Shown: one piece after another, positions 44,933 to 53,029 of the stretch
How the letters are laid out: each line of letters opens with the position of its first letter
How positions within the stretch are numbered: the stretch's first letter is position 1
Assembly (NCBI GenBank): GCA_016180645.1
Contig: JACPAV010000008.1
Coordinates: 57,012-121,011 of the forward strand
Direction: 5' to 3'
Source of the DNA: Nitrospirota bacterium
GTDB lineage: Bacteria > JACPQY01
Length of the DNA: 64,000 nt
Translations under genes and position numbers: made by a program
Notes under the pieces: model-generated
The model's input: the letters and a program-made list of their open reading frames with translations, nothing else
Database searches by the model: none
Told to the model about the DNA's origin: nothing

Positions 44933-47467
44933 TCATTTGGTTTCCCGCGGCGCCGCGTGCCGGAAGCGCGGCCGGAGGTCCGCCTTCACTTGCGGATGCT
45001 TCTTGAGGTACTCATCTAAGTACCGCCACCCCGCGTCGTAAATATCCCGTTCCACTTCGTCATCCCACTCCTCTTCCTCGCCCAGCTCGCCTTTTCCCGC
45101 CAGCGCTCCCTCGAGTGCAGATCCCTTCCTCGGCGCCCCCTTCCGATACCACCACAGGACGTCCCCCAGAAGCGGGTTCCGATCGGGGCCGCGGAAATCC
45201 ATGCGCATGGAGAACTCCGCTCCCACGGCCCTCGGGGGATTCACCTTGTCGGGTACGGTCCGCGGGATCGTCGTGTACGGCTCCGGATCGGTTTTCGACG
45301 AAAACGCATCCCAAAGCGGCGTGGCCAGACGGTCGTACCGGTTCATGGGCGGAATCCCGAAAATCAGCTCGAAGGTCCTGAACAGCGAGGGGAAGGACGT
45401 GTGCACCGAACTCACGTATCCCCGCTTCGCCCACGGACTGATCACCAACAGAAACGACCGATGATAGTCCACGTGATCCGAACCCTGCTGAGGATCGTCC
45501 TCCACGACGAAAATGGCGGTGCTGTCCCAGTACGATGAGCGACTGATGGCCTCGATCACGATACCCATAGCCACATCGTTGTCGTTGATCATCGATTCAG
45601 GGCTGAGCGCGCCGGGCGAGGTTCCGTGCGTATGATCGTTCGGCAGCAGCAGGAACACGAAGGACGGAAACTTCCCTTCCTCCACGAGTTTCCTGGCCAC
45701 GTAGCGCGCTTTCTCTTCGTCCTTCACGTCCGTATTGAAAAAGACGCCGGGAAATTGAAGGTCCGTATGATTAAACACGGTGTCGCCGCTCTCGCGCCCG
45801 AGTGTCCCGACCACTTCGCCAAAATTGGTGAAAGAGACGTTGTGCTTGATGAGGTGCGTGAAGAACGTCCCGAAATCCGGTTGTCCGCGCTCCATCGCGG
45901 CGTCCTCGGCGAATCCACCCGATCCGCGGTAGTCCTCCAGCCAGGTCCGTTCGATGTAATCGTTCACGAACGACGACGTCAGCCAGAGGTGGCCTTGAAC
46001 CGATGTCTCCGAGTCGTTGTAGAAATTGTCGTGGAGGGTGAATCGCCGTGCGAGCGAGTGGAGGTTCGGCGTGATGTCCTCGCCGAAGAGAACGAGCGAC
46101 GGATCGCGGTCGCCGCGATCAAGATCGCCCAGTACGGAGTCATACGTCTTGTTCTCCTTGACGATGAGCACGACGTGCTTGATGGGGGTCTCTCCGCCGG
46201 CCCTTGCGGGCACGGGGAATTTCCGGTCGCACGTGAACGGGAAGACCTGGTTGGGACGCCGGATGTTCTTCTCAGCTTGGGCTGTGAGACCCGGAAGATC
46301 GAGTCCGGAAAGCGGAATCAGCGACACCGTGCCGGTCATTTTCTCCTTTCCGCTTTCGTCGTCTTTCTTGTAGCCAACGAGCGGTCCCACGCCGATCCCC
46401 TTGCCGTTGGCGACCACGAGCGTTTTCCCCCCATCGGCGAGCGCCACCGCGGTGGGATACCAGCCGACGGGAATCGCGGACTCCGCGATGAAGGTGGACG
46501 CGTTGTACAAGGTCACGGCGTTGTCCGCCGCTCGAGCCACGATCAGTTTTCCATGGACGGAATCGAGCGCGATCCCGGCCGGGCTGCTCCCCGGCAGTGG
46601 ATTCCCCCCGTCATCCAAAAGGTCCGGCTCGCCGATGGCTACGGTCCTGAGCACGGTCTTCACGGCCGTGTCGATCCCCACGATGTTGTGTCCATCCGAC
46701 ACGGTCACGTAAGCCATGGCTTCATCGGGCGACAGGACCAGCCCTTGCGGTCCGCCCCCCACTCGAATCGTGGCAACGTCCCCCGATTGGAGGTTCACCA
46801 CGCCCACCTTGTCGTCCCTGAATCCGGTCACGTAGAGTTCTCCCCGCTGCTCGGCCACCACCACGCCGTATGAGCCGAAACCGACGGCGATCTCACGCGT
46901 CTTCGTCAACGTCGCCGCATCGATCTCAACAACATTCGTGCCGAGGAACTGACCCACCCACAGGATTTTCCCGTCCGCCGAGAGCGCGATTCCGGCGGGA
47001 TAGCCGCCCACCACGACTTGTCCTGCGAGAGTCACTTTCCCATCTCCCCCGATGTCGTAGGCCTCGACGAGCTTCGAATCCCCCCCCGCCGCGTAGAGAC
47101 GCTTGCCATCCATGGACATGGCCAGACCGTAAAACGCGTTCTTTCTCTTGAGCTGCTGGACGATTTCGCCGGTCCGCACGTCGATGACTTGAAGCGCGCG
47201 GAACGCGTAGCCGGTATTGGAGACGTACGCCAGCGGGAGCGTCGGATGCGTTCGGATATCCACCGGGAAGCCGCCCACCGTCACCTGTCTGCCGGTCGGT
47301 GTAAGCGCCCGTCCTCCGGGAAGCAGGAATAACCCGTCCGAATCACCGGCCTTGCGAAGCGCCTCCGCGGTCGGCGCCACCCCGTCGCACTCGCCCCCAC
47401 CGGTGTTCGATGTTTCGCAACCGGCAAAAACCAGGATCGATAGCAACATGATTGAAGTCGTTCTCAT
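44933..47467 (-). CDS. YVTN beta-propeller and phosphoesterase fusion lipoprotein
   Basis: 844 residues. The N-terminus MRTTSIMLLSILVFAGC is a lipoprotein signal. Residues about 50-410 are YVTN-type propeller repeats (LPLAYVSNTGYAFRALQVIDVRTGEIV, GGYPAGIALSADGKILWV, GPQGLVLSPDEAMAYVT). Residues about 425-800 are a phosphoesterase-family domain (HVVLIVKENKTYDSVLGDL, NFYNDSETSVQGHLW, FVVEDDPQQGSDHVDYHRS). The C-terminus is acidic. The family includes phospholipase C and acid phosphatase. It is co-transcribed with an oxidase, and how the two are linked is unknown. Confidence 0.85.
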   Translation of the reverse strand: MRTTSIMLLSILVFAGCETSNTGGGECDGVAPTAEALRKAGDSDGLFLLPGGRALTPTGRQVTVGGFPVDIRTHPTLPLAYVSNTGYAFRALQVIDVRTGEIVQQLKRKNAFYGLAMSMDGKRLYAAGGDSKLVEAYDIGGDGKVTLAGQVVVGGYPAGIALSADGKILWVGQFLGTNVVEIDAATLTKTREIAVGFGSYGVVVAEQRGELYVTGFRDDKVGVVNLQSGDVATIRVGGGPQGLVLSPDEAMAYVTVSDGHNIVGIDTAVKTVLRTVAIGEPDLLDDGGNPLPGSSPAGIALDSVHGKLIVARAADNAVTLYNASTFIAESAIPVGWYPTAVALADGGKTLVVANGKGIGVGPLVGYKKDDESGKEKMTGTVSLIPLSGLDLPGLTAQAEKNIRRPNQVFPFTCDRKFPVPARAGGETPIKHVVLIVKENKTYDSVLGDLDRGDRDPSLVLFGEDITPNLHSLARRFTLHDNFYNDSETSVQGHLWLTSSFVNDYIERTWLEDYRGSGGFAEDAAMERGQPDFGTFFTHLIKHNVSFTNFGEVVGTLGRESGDTVFNHTDLQFPGVFFNTDVKDEEKARYVARKLVEEGKFPSFVFLLLPNDHTHGTSPGALSPESMINDNDVAMGIVIEAISRSSYWDSTAIFVVEDDPQQGSDHVDYHRSFLLVISPWAKRGYVSSVHTSFPSLFRTFELIFGIPPMNRYDRLATPLWDAFSSKTDPEPYTTIPRTVPDKVNPPRAVGAEFSMRMDFRGPDRNPLLGDVLWWYRKGAPRKGSALEGALAGKGELGEEEEWDDEVERDIYDAGWRYLDEYLKKHPQVKADLRPRFRHAAPRETK

Positions 47468-47468
47468 T

Positions 47469-48101
47469 TCAGAACCATCCCATCACGCCGCCGAAAACGG
47501 CGATGCAAACCGCATCGAAGGCGTAGATCGCGCCCACCGCCGCGAGTTTCCGCTTGATCGTCGACAGATCGTGCACCCAGAACGCCACGCTGAAGAGAGG
47601 CAAATAACCGAGCAGGAAAATCAGCCAGGGCGATCGCGCCGACCACCACGGGTAGTCCCACGTCAGAGCGCCGATGTGGTTGAGCGCCACCTCGACGAGA
47701 ACCGACACCACGCTGAAGCCGGCGGCCGCCACGAGCCGGTTGGGCAGCCCCAGCAGCTTCACGTGCGGGTCCTTCGGCAGGACCAGCGAAGCGGCCACTC
47801 CCATGATCATGAACATGAGACACGTCTCGATGTTCAGGCCGACTAGAATAAGATAGGAAGTCTCGCCCGGCTCGCCCCAGACGGGTGCATGGTTTGTGAA
47901 ATGGAACACGAGGCAGTTCCAGATCTCATTGAACCAGTCCATACCCCACAAGGCGAGACCCGCGAAAACAACGTTCCAATTCTTCCGCGCGATTTCCGCA
48001 TTGTAAATGTAGATGACGATCACCAGGATGGAGATGACGGGCCACTGGAAATGCGAACCGTCCCTCAGAATGGATACCGCGCGCGCCGCCGACTCTGTCA
48101 T
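47469..48101 (-). CDS. Multi-pass membrane protein leading the cbb3-like operon
   Basis: 210 residues with about six membrane segments (WPVISILVIVIYIYN, NVVFAGLALWGMDWFNEIW, LNIETCLMFMIMGVAASLVL and others). I do not recognise the family. It ends 1 nt before the YVTN/phosphoesterase start, so it is the first visible gene of the oxidase operon. It may take part in assembly of that operon's products, which is inference. Confidence 0.65.
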   Translation of the reverse strand: MTESAARAVSILRDGSHFQWPVISILVIVIYIYNAEIARKNWNVVFAGLALWGMDWFNEIWNCLVFHFTNHAPVWGEPGETSYLILVGLNIETCLMFMIMGVAASLVLPKDPHVKLLGLPNRLVAAAGFSVVSVLVEVALNHIGALTWDYPWWSARSPWLIFLLGYLPLFSVAFWVHDLSTIKRKLAAVGAIYAFDAVCIAVFGGVMGWF

Positions 48102-48232
48102 CGCCTACCCTCTACCCCGCCCCTCACCCTGCGTCAACCGCCGTGAAGAGCCTGGCGCCGGTGGACTCCGCCCTCGATCGTTGCCGCATGATGCATGAAC
48201 AGGATAAGATGACCGACCATAGGAGGTTACCC

Positions 48233-49003
48233 ATGCGATATTCCAAAGTGGTTGCTCTCGCGATATTTTCGGCCGCGCTCTGCCTGCCGATGGTCCATTC
48301 CCATGCCTCAGGACCCACCACACACGTTTCCGCCAAGGACGCGCTGAAGTTTCTGCAACAAGGAAACGCGCGGTTCGTGAAAGGAAAAAGCCGCCATCCG
48401 CACTCCAATGCGGCGCGAATCAAGGAGACCGGCAAAGGCCAGGCCCCCTTTGCCACGATTGTCGGCTGCTCTGATTCCCGGGTGCCTCCGGAGCGGCTCT
48501 TCGATCAGGGTATCGGTGATCTTTTCGTCGTCCGCGTTGCCGGCAATGTATGCGATGTGGATGAAACGGGGAGCGCGGAATACGGAGTGGATCATCTGGG
48601 AACGCCCCTCCTCGTGGTCCTCGGCCACTCGAAGTGCGGAGCGGTCACGGCTGTGGTCAACAAGGCCGAAGTGCACGGGAGCATTCCGCAATTGGTGGAC
48701 AACATCGGCCCGGCCGTGGCGCGCGCGAAGGCGGCCTATCCTGCCGCCCAGGGCGATGACCTCCTCACACACGCCATCCGGGAGAATATCTGGCAGAGCA
48801 TCGAAGATCTCCTGCACAGCCCTCTCGTCCGGAAGCGTGTCGATTCGGGGAAGCTGATGATCCACGGGGCGGTTTACGATGTCGAGTCGGGCAAGGTGTA
48901 CTGGCTCGGACGCCATCCGCGGCAGGACGAGCTTCTCCACGCCGTGAGTGAGTCGGCCCCACAGGAGCATGGCTCTGCGTCCGAGGAAGAGGCGGAGGAG
49001 TGA
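48233..49003 (+). CDS. Beta-class carbonic anhydrase with signal peptide
   Basis: Hydrates carbon dioxide. 256 residues: signal peptide MRYSKVVALAIFSAALCLPMVHSHA, then the beta-class zinc site GCSDSR (Cys79, Asp81, Arg83) and LGHSKCGAV (His132, Cys135). The signal peptide implies a periplasmic location. The ATG at 48233 has AGGAGG 7 nt upstream, which rules out the earlier in-frame ATG. The acidic tail (SASEEEAEE) is not part of the domain. Confidence 0.92.
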   Translation: MRYSKVVALAIFSAALCLPMVHSHASGPTTHVSAKDALKFLQQGNARFVKGKSRHPHSNAARIKETGKGQAPFATIVGCSDSRVPPERLFDQGIGDLFVVRVAGNVCDVDETGSAEYGVDHLGTPLLVVLGHSKCGAVTAVVNKAEVHGSIPQLVDNIGPAVARAKAAYPAAQGDDLLTHAIRENIWQSIEDLLHSPLVRKRVDSGKLMIHGAVYDVESGKVYWLGRHPRQDELLHAVSESAPQEHGSASEEEAEE

Positions 49004-49058
49004 CCCGTCGGGAAAATAGAAACGGCAACAGCATCAGCACATTGAGGGAGGTAACATC

Positions 49059-49706
49059 ATGGAAAAAGTCGGTGTGATCGGTTCGGGAATCGTCGGTGAG
49101 GTTTTGGCCAACGGGTTCCTAAAGCACGGGTACGAGGTCATGCGCGGGTCCCGCGACAAGGGGAAACTTTCGGAATGGAAGGCGAAGGCCGGTTCCAAGG
49201 CGTCGGCAGGCTCGTTCGCCGATTCGGCAAAGTTCGGCGACATCATCGTTCTGGCCGTCAAGGGCACGGCCGCGGCGGAGGCCGTGAAGCTCGCCGGAGT
49301 CGAGAACGTGGCCGGGAAAATCGTGATCGACGCGACCAATCCCATCGCGGATGAGGCGCCCGTCAACGGCGTCCTCAAGTTCTTCACCGGACCGAACGAT
49401 TCGCTCATGGAGCGGCTGCAAAACGCCGCCCCGAAGGCAAACTTCGTCAAAGCGTTCTCCTGCGTCGGCAATGCCTTCATGGTCAACCCGAATTTCGGCG
49501 GGATGAAACCCACCATGTTCATTTGCGGAAACAGCGCCGGCGCGAAAGACGAAGTGAAGTCGATCCTGACCCGGTTCGGATGGGAGTTCGAAGACATGGG
49601 AGGCGTCGAAGCCGCGCGCGCGATCGAGCCCCTGTGCATCCTCTGGTGCATCCCCGGCCTCCAGCGCGGCCAGTGGAACCACGCGTTCAAGCTCTTGAGG
49701 CAATAA
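49059..49706 (+). CDS. NADPH-dependent F420-reductase-like oxidoreductase
   Basis: 215 residues with a Rossmann start VGVIGSGIVGEVLANGFLKHGYEV, a nucleotide-loop MRGSRDKGKLSEW, DIIVLAVKG and VIDATNPIAD, as in the F420-dependent NADP oxidoreductase family. Many such bacterial proteins do not use F420, and the substrate is not predictable. GGGAGG lies upstream. It lies between carbonic anhydrase and a cyclase gene. Confidence 0.82.
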   Translation: MEKVGVIGSGIVGEVLANGFLKHGYEVMRGSRDKGKLSEWKAKAGSKASAGSFADSAKFGDIIVLAVKGTAAAEAVKLAGVENVAGKIVIDATNPIADEAPVNGVLKFFTGPNDSLMERLQNAAPKANFVKAFSCVGNAFMVNPNFGGMKPTMFICGNSAGAKDEVKSILTRFGWEFEDMGGVEAARAIEPLCILWCIPGLQRGQWNHAFKLLRQ

Positions 49707-49715
49707 CCCCAGAGC

Positions 49716-50444
49716 GTGGATCCCATGAAACTCATGAATTGTCCCATCACGAAGAGGAGCCGGCTGTCGCACAAGGACCGCGAGTGCATCTTCACGTCCT
49801 TCGCCGGAAAGATCAACAAGAGGTGTTTTCAGAAGGTCAAGAAGGATGAGCGACTGCTCGGGGATTTGGCGCGCGGCGTGGAAAAGGAAGTAGCGATTAT
49901 GTTCGCGGACGTCCGCGATTTCACGCGCACGACGGCGGACATGCCCCCGGAACGCATCGTTCAACTTCTGGATACGATTCTTCCCGAACTCCTGAACATC
50001 ATCATCGAGAAACGCGGGGGAATGGTCGATAAGATCCTCGGTGACGGCATCATGGCGGCGTTCGGGCACCCCTACTCGGGCGGCGCGGATCTGGATCAGG
50101 CCATCCGCGCGGCGGCGGACATGCAGGTGGCCATCGACGGCATGGGGTCCGTATTCGACCGGCTCGACCTGCCCCGGATGCGGCTCGGCATCGGGATGAA
50201 CTACGGCAAGGTTCTCGTGTGCCACATCGGATCGAAACAGCATTCCGAGAATACGTTCATCGGCAGCGCGGTGAACATGGCCGCGAAGATGGAAGATATT
50301 GCCCTTGCCAACGAAGTGGTACTGGCCGCCCACGCCACGGAGCGCCTGCGGGCCTCGGAGAATCCCATTGCCAAACTTCTTGAGCCCGTGGATTCAACGC
50401 GATACGGCTCCGGCCATACGAAAATCCGCTGGCAGGAGCTGTAG
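49716..50444 (+). CDS. Class III nucleotide cyclase
   Basis: 242 residues. An N-terminal charged region is followed by the cyclase domain: AIMFADVRDFTRT with the first metal Asp, GGMVDKILGDGIMAAFG with Lys and the second Asp, and TFIGSAVNMAAKMED. In the last block the transition-state Asn is present but the following arginine is lysine (AAKME rather than AARLE or ASRME), so activity may be low. The start is GTG at 49716 or ATG at 49725; neither has a strong site. Confidence 0.75.
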   Translation: MDPMKLMNCPITKRSRLSHKDRECIFTSFAGKINKRCFQKVKKDERLLGDLARGVEKEVAIMFADVRDFTRTTADMPPERIVQLLDTILPELLNIIIEKRGGMVDKILGDGIMAAFGHPYSGGADLDQAIRAAADMQVAIDGMGSVFDRLDLPRMRLGIGMNYGKVLVCHIGSKQHSENTFIGSAVNMAAKMEDIALANEVVLAAHATERLRASENPIAKLLEPVDSTRYGSGHTKIRWQEL

Positions 50445-50497
50445 TTCCGGCGTCCCTGCACTATCCCGGAATCCCCGGGTTCCGAGGCTGCCGGCTA

Positions 50498-50818
50498 CTA
50501 CGCGAGGATGTCGATCCGTCCTCCGGGCCGCGCATTCGGATTCGCCGCCTGACCACCGGCAGCGGTCACTCCTGATCCCTCAAGCGATTCTTGTACTTTC
50601 TGAACGATCCGGTGCTCGGCGGGGCTGAGCGGCCCCATCTGACCGGGCGCGTTCACCTCGTTCTTGATCCGACGACTCGTCACCGAATCTTGAATCCGAG
50701 GCGCCGACGGGTCCGCCCCATCACTCTGATCCGGACGCGTGGCCTGCGTTCGAACCCTTTCGACGGGATTGAACGCCTGTGACGCCCCAGCTCCGAAACC
50801 CTCAATGCGATTCGCCAT
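50498..50818 (-). CDS. Small hypothetical protein, 106 residues
   Basis: A polar, probably disordered protein: MANRIEGFGAGASQAFNPVERVRTQ, then GPLSPAEHRIVQKVQESLEGSG and a Gly-rich end. The ATG at 50818 has AAGGGAGGGG upstream. I do not recognise the family; there is no membrane segment. It lies between the cyclase gene and tRNA-Gln. Confidence 0.55.
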   Translation of the reverse strand: MANRIEGFGAGASQAFNPVERVRTQATRPDQSDGADPSAPRIQDSVTSRRIKNEVNAPGQMGPLSPAEHRIVQKVQESLEGSGVTAAGGQAANPNARPGGRIDILA

Positions 50819-50947
50819 GATTTCCCCTCCCTTCGCTATTGATGACTCTCCTATTCTACCCCACTCTCCCAACTTCGCCAGCCATCGCCGGCCTCGATTG
50901 AATGCGGTTCAGGGCCAGACGCCATCATCACGCGAAATCGAGGGAAA

Positions 50948-51018
50948 CTGGGAGACTAGGATTCGAACCTAGATAAACGGATCCAGAGTCCGTTGTCCTG
51001 CCATTGGACGATCTCCCA
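50948..51018 (-). tRNA. tRNA-Gln (CTG anticodon)
   Basis: 71 nt on the minus strand. The acceptor stem pairs TGGGAGA with TCTCCCA and the discriminator is G, as in other bacterial tRNA-Gln genes. The anticodon loop is CTCTGGA (anticodon CTG), and the T arm is CTAGG-TTCGAAT-CCTAG. No CCA is encoded. Its first 38 nt lie in the left 39-bp repeat of an integrated element. The 5' end is 8 nt from the integrase stop codon, so it has little or no room for its own promoter. Confidence 0.95.
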
Positions 51019-51019
51019 G
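50981..51019. mobile_element. Left attachment repeat (att) of the tRNA-Gln element
   Basis: A 39-bp sequence identical to 58929-58967. It begins ATCCAGAGTCCG and ends GATCTCCCAG. Identity stops on both sides (G/T before, A/G after). It covers the tRNA from the 5' end through the anticodon, so crossover falls in the 5' half of the gene. Confidence 0.93.
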
Positions 51020-51026
51020 AAATGCG

Positions 51027-52268
51027 TTAGGACGCGACCTTAGCACCAGCCAAGTCCGTTGACAAGGTTCCGTTGATACTTGGTGTGATACTTCGTTCCA
51101 CGGAACCCCCTCCGGCAAGCCGCTCAACGGCACTCTGCTTGTGCGATGGCGACAGGTGCGCGTAGCGTAGGGTCATCTCAATCGTCCGGTGGCCCATTAA
51201 CTCTTTCACGGTGGTCAAGTCAACCCCGGCCATCACAAGACGGCTGGCGAAGCTGTGCCGAAGGCAGTGGAACGTGAAGTCCTCGATCCCCGTCTTGTCG
51301 ATCACATCCTCGAACCACTTGGACACGATCCACTTCCGCCGCCCCTGCCACCGGGGGAACACCGCATGCTTTTGCAGGATGGACGACGGCAAGGCCGCAA
51401 CATTGCCCTTCTCCGTGGGTTGCAACGCGCCCATCCGCTCATCCCGCATCCGCCGGAGGGTTTCCCTCACCACGCGATTCATAGGCACCTGGTAGTTGCG
51501 CCCGCCCTTGGCCTCTTGAACGTCGATCACCCCCGCGGAAAAATCCACATCGCCCCACAGAAGTTCTTTCAGGCCGCTCAACCGGATGCCCGTGTGAAGC
51601 GCCAGCACCACAAAGGGCCTCTCGTCGTCCTTGAGCACCGCGAACACCCTTTTCTCTTCTTCGTCGGACAGGTAGCGGACGCGACGATTCTGCCTCTCCG
51701 GGTAGAACTTCACACCTTTGACGGGGTTCTTTTCCGCCTTCCCGTTTTTCATGGCCAGGTAATAGGCAGACCGTAGGGAAGCCAGGTAGCGGTTGATCGT
51801 GGTCCCCATGCAGGCTTGAGTCTTCCGGTTCTTCAATTTCCGCACCTCGGTCAGCTTCGTTTTCCACGTTTCGATCTCTTGCGCCGTCACCGATCCGGCG
51901 GGTTTCGTTCCAAGGTGTTCGATCCAGTAGCCAAGCCGTTGCACGTCGTCGGCCCAACTCTTCTTGTTCGCCTTCCCCCACGTGATGAAGTCTTCCGCGA
52001 TTTCCTTGAACGACACCGCCCGCCTTGCTCTCACCGCATCCGGCCTGAACTTTCCTTCGACAATCTCGTTCCGGCGTTTTCCGTAAAGCTCGATCGCCTT
52101 CCCCTTCGGCCCCACCCGCTCGCGGTGTAGCTTGCCGTCCCGATCCCGGTAGCGGATGTACCAGACGCCCGTGTTGACCTTCGCCACGGCGGGGACGATG
52201 AGGAAGTCTTCAACGCTGTACTTCACGTACTCGTAGACCCCACGCGGGTTCCTCTCACGCCTTGCCAT
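51027..52268 (-). CDS. int: Tyrosine site-specific integrase
   Basis: 413 residues. An N-terminal arm-binding domain (GVWYIRYRDRDGKLHRERVG) and a core-binding SAM-like domain lead to a catalytic domain with all active-site residues: Arg229 (HTGIRLSGL), Lys254, His334 and Arg337 (HCLRHSFAS), His360 (MGHR) and Tyr369 (LRYAHLS). The C-terminal tail SITPSINGTL is encoded by a 31-bp sequence repeated near the other end of the element. It overlaps the upstream ribbon-helix-helix gene by 14 nt and ends 8 nt before tRNA-Gln, in the same orientation. Confidence 0.95.
   Translation of the reverse strand: MARRERNPRGVYEYVKYSVEDFLIVPAVAKVNTGVWYIRYRDRDGKLHRERVGPKGKAIELYGKRRNEIVEGKFRPDAVRARRAVSFKEIAEDFITWGKANKKSWADDVQRLGYWIEHLGTKPAGSVTAQEIETWKTKLTEVRKLKNRKTQACMGTTINRYLASLRSAYYLAMKNGKAEKNPVKGVKFYPERQNRRVRYLSDEEEKRVFAVLKDDERPFVVLALHTGIRLSGLKELLWGDVDFSAGVIDVQEAKGGRNYQVPMNRVVRETLRRMRDERMGALQPTEKGNVAALPSSILQKHAVFPRWQGRRKWIVSKWFEDVIDKTGIEDFTFHCLRHSFASRLVMAGVDLTTVKELMGHRTIEMTLRYAHLSPSHKQSAVERLAGGGSVERSITPSINGTLSTDLAGAKVAS
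51068..51098. repeat. 31-bp element-internal direct repeat, left copy
   Basis: Identical to 58763-58793 and in the same orientation. It holds two direct copies of GATACTT (GATACTTGGTGT then GATACTTCGTTC). It lies 49 bp inside the left attachment repeat and within the 3' end of int. Such paired short repeats near both ends resemble integrase arm-type sites. Confidence 0.75.
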
Positions 52269-52452
52269 GCTTTCCCCCCTTCGTTTTGAACGGCCTTCGA
52301 CACGTCGGGCATGTTCCGAGAAACGACAACACCGCCCGGCGCATGACTTCGGACGCCGACACGCCCATTTCCTTCGCCGTCCGTCTCACAAGGTCAAGCT
52401 CATTCTCACGGATTTGAAAAGCCGTCAAGGTGTAGCCTTGTTTCTGTTTCAT
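52255..52452 (-). CDS. Ribbon-helix-helix-like small regulator
   Basis: 65 residues: LTAFQIRENELDLVRRTAKEMGVSASEVMRRAVLSFLG resembles a ribbon-helix-helix DNA-binding unit, followed by TCPTCRRPF, a CxxC that may bind zinc. It overlaps int by 14 nt and is transcribed first, so it may act as an excision or transcription regulator of int. Its start lies just downstream of a -10-like TATAAT. Confidence 0.65.
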   Translation of the reverse strand: MKQKQGYTLTAFQIRENELDLVRRTAKEMGVSASEVMRRAVLSFLGTCPTCRRPFKTKGGKHGKA

Positions 52453-52463
52453 GGGGACACGAT

Positions 52464-52487
52464 ATTATAAGCCATTTTATATGTCAA
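52464..52487 (-). promoter_or_regulatory. Candidate promoter or operator of the integrase operon
   Basis: On the minus strand TTGACA (52482-52487) and a perfect TATAAT (52464-52469) are separated by only 12 nt, with an inverted repeat TATAA...TTATA between and over them. The -10 lies 11 nt from the ATG, so any transcript from it would have almost no leader. The short spacing argues against a standard sigma-70 promoter; a repressor operator is equally possible. Confidence 0.35.
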
Positions 52488-52520
52488 GCCCCCCCTTATC
52501 GGAGGCGCGACATCGAACCG

Positions 52521-52772
52521 TCAATCGAGTTCCGCCTCCAGCTTTTCCTGCATTTCAAGGTGGCCCACGAATGTTATCAGGGGCTTGATCTGTTCCGCGT
52601 CCGCCTTGCCCTCCAGCACCGCCCACGCCGTTACCGTGAGGATCGAGCGAGCAGTTTTCACCGCTTGCGTGAAGCGGTCCTTGTCCATGTGGCGCCCAAG
52701 CTCGTCCCACAAGGCGGGAAGGTTCTCCGGCGTCCGCGGAATCTTTCTCGGTCGGCCTCTTCGATGGTTCAT
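52521..52772 (-). CDS. Small hypothetical protein of the element
   Basis: 83 residues with an AT-hook-like start (RRGRPRKIPRTP) and a helical remainder ending HLEMQEKLEAELD. I do not recognise a family. It lies between the ribbon-helix-helix gene and a degraded frame, on the same strand as the rest of the element. Confidence 0.5.
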   Translation of the reverse strand: MNHRRGRPRKIPRTPENLPALWDELGRHMDKDRFTQAVKTARSILTVTAWAVLEGKADAEQIKPLITFVGHLEMQEKLEAELD

Positions 52773-53029
52773 CGTTTTACCTCACAAAACTGAAAAATAT
52801 CCATGGGGAAACGCGACAAAAAGGCCAGATATGGCGTCGAAAATGCCCTTCCGCCCTTGTTTCGGCGCTTCGATTTCATCTCCCGTCATCACGTTCCGCG
52901 TGTTCTTACAGCGGGATACACCGGAAGGAGCACGGTGGGTCTTCAGAAAATACGGCGTGTTTCGATGTGGACGCGCAACGGGAACATACCCCCTCCGTCA
53001 TTTCTCTTGTGGATCGTCTCATCCCCCAC

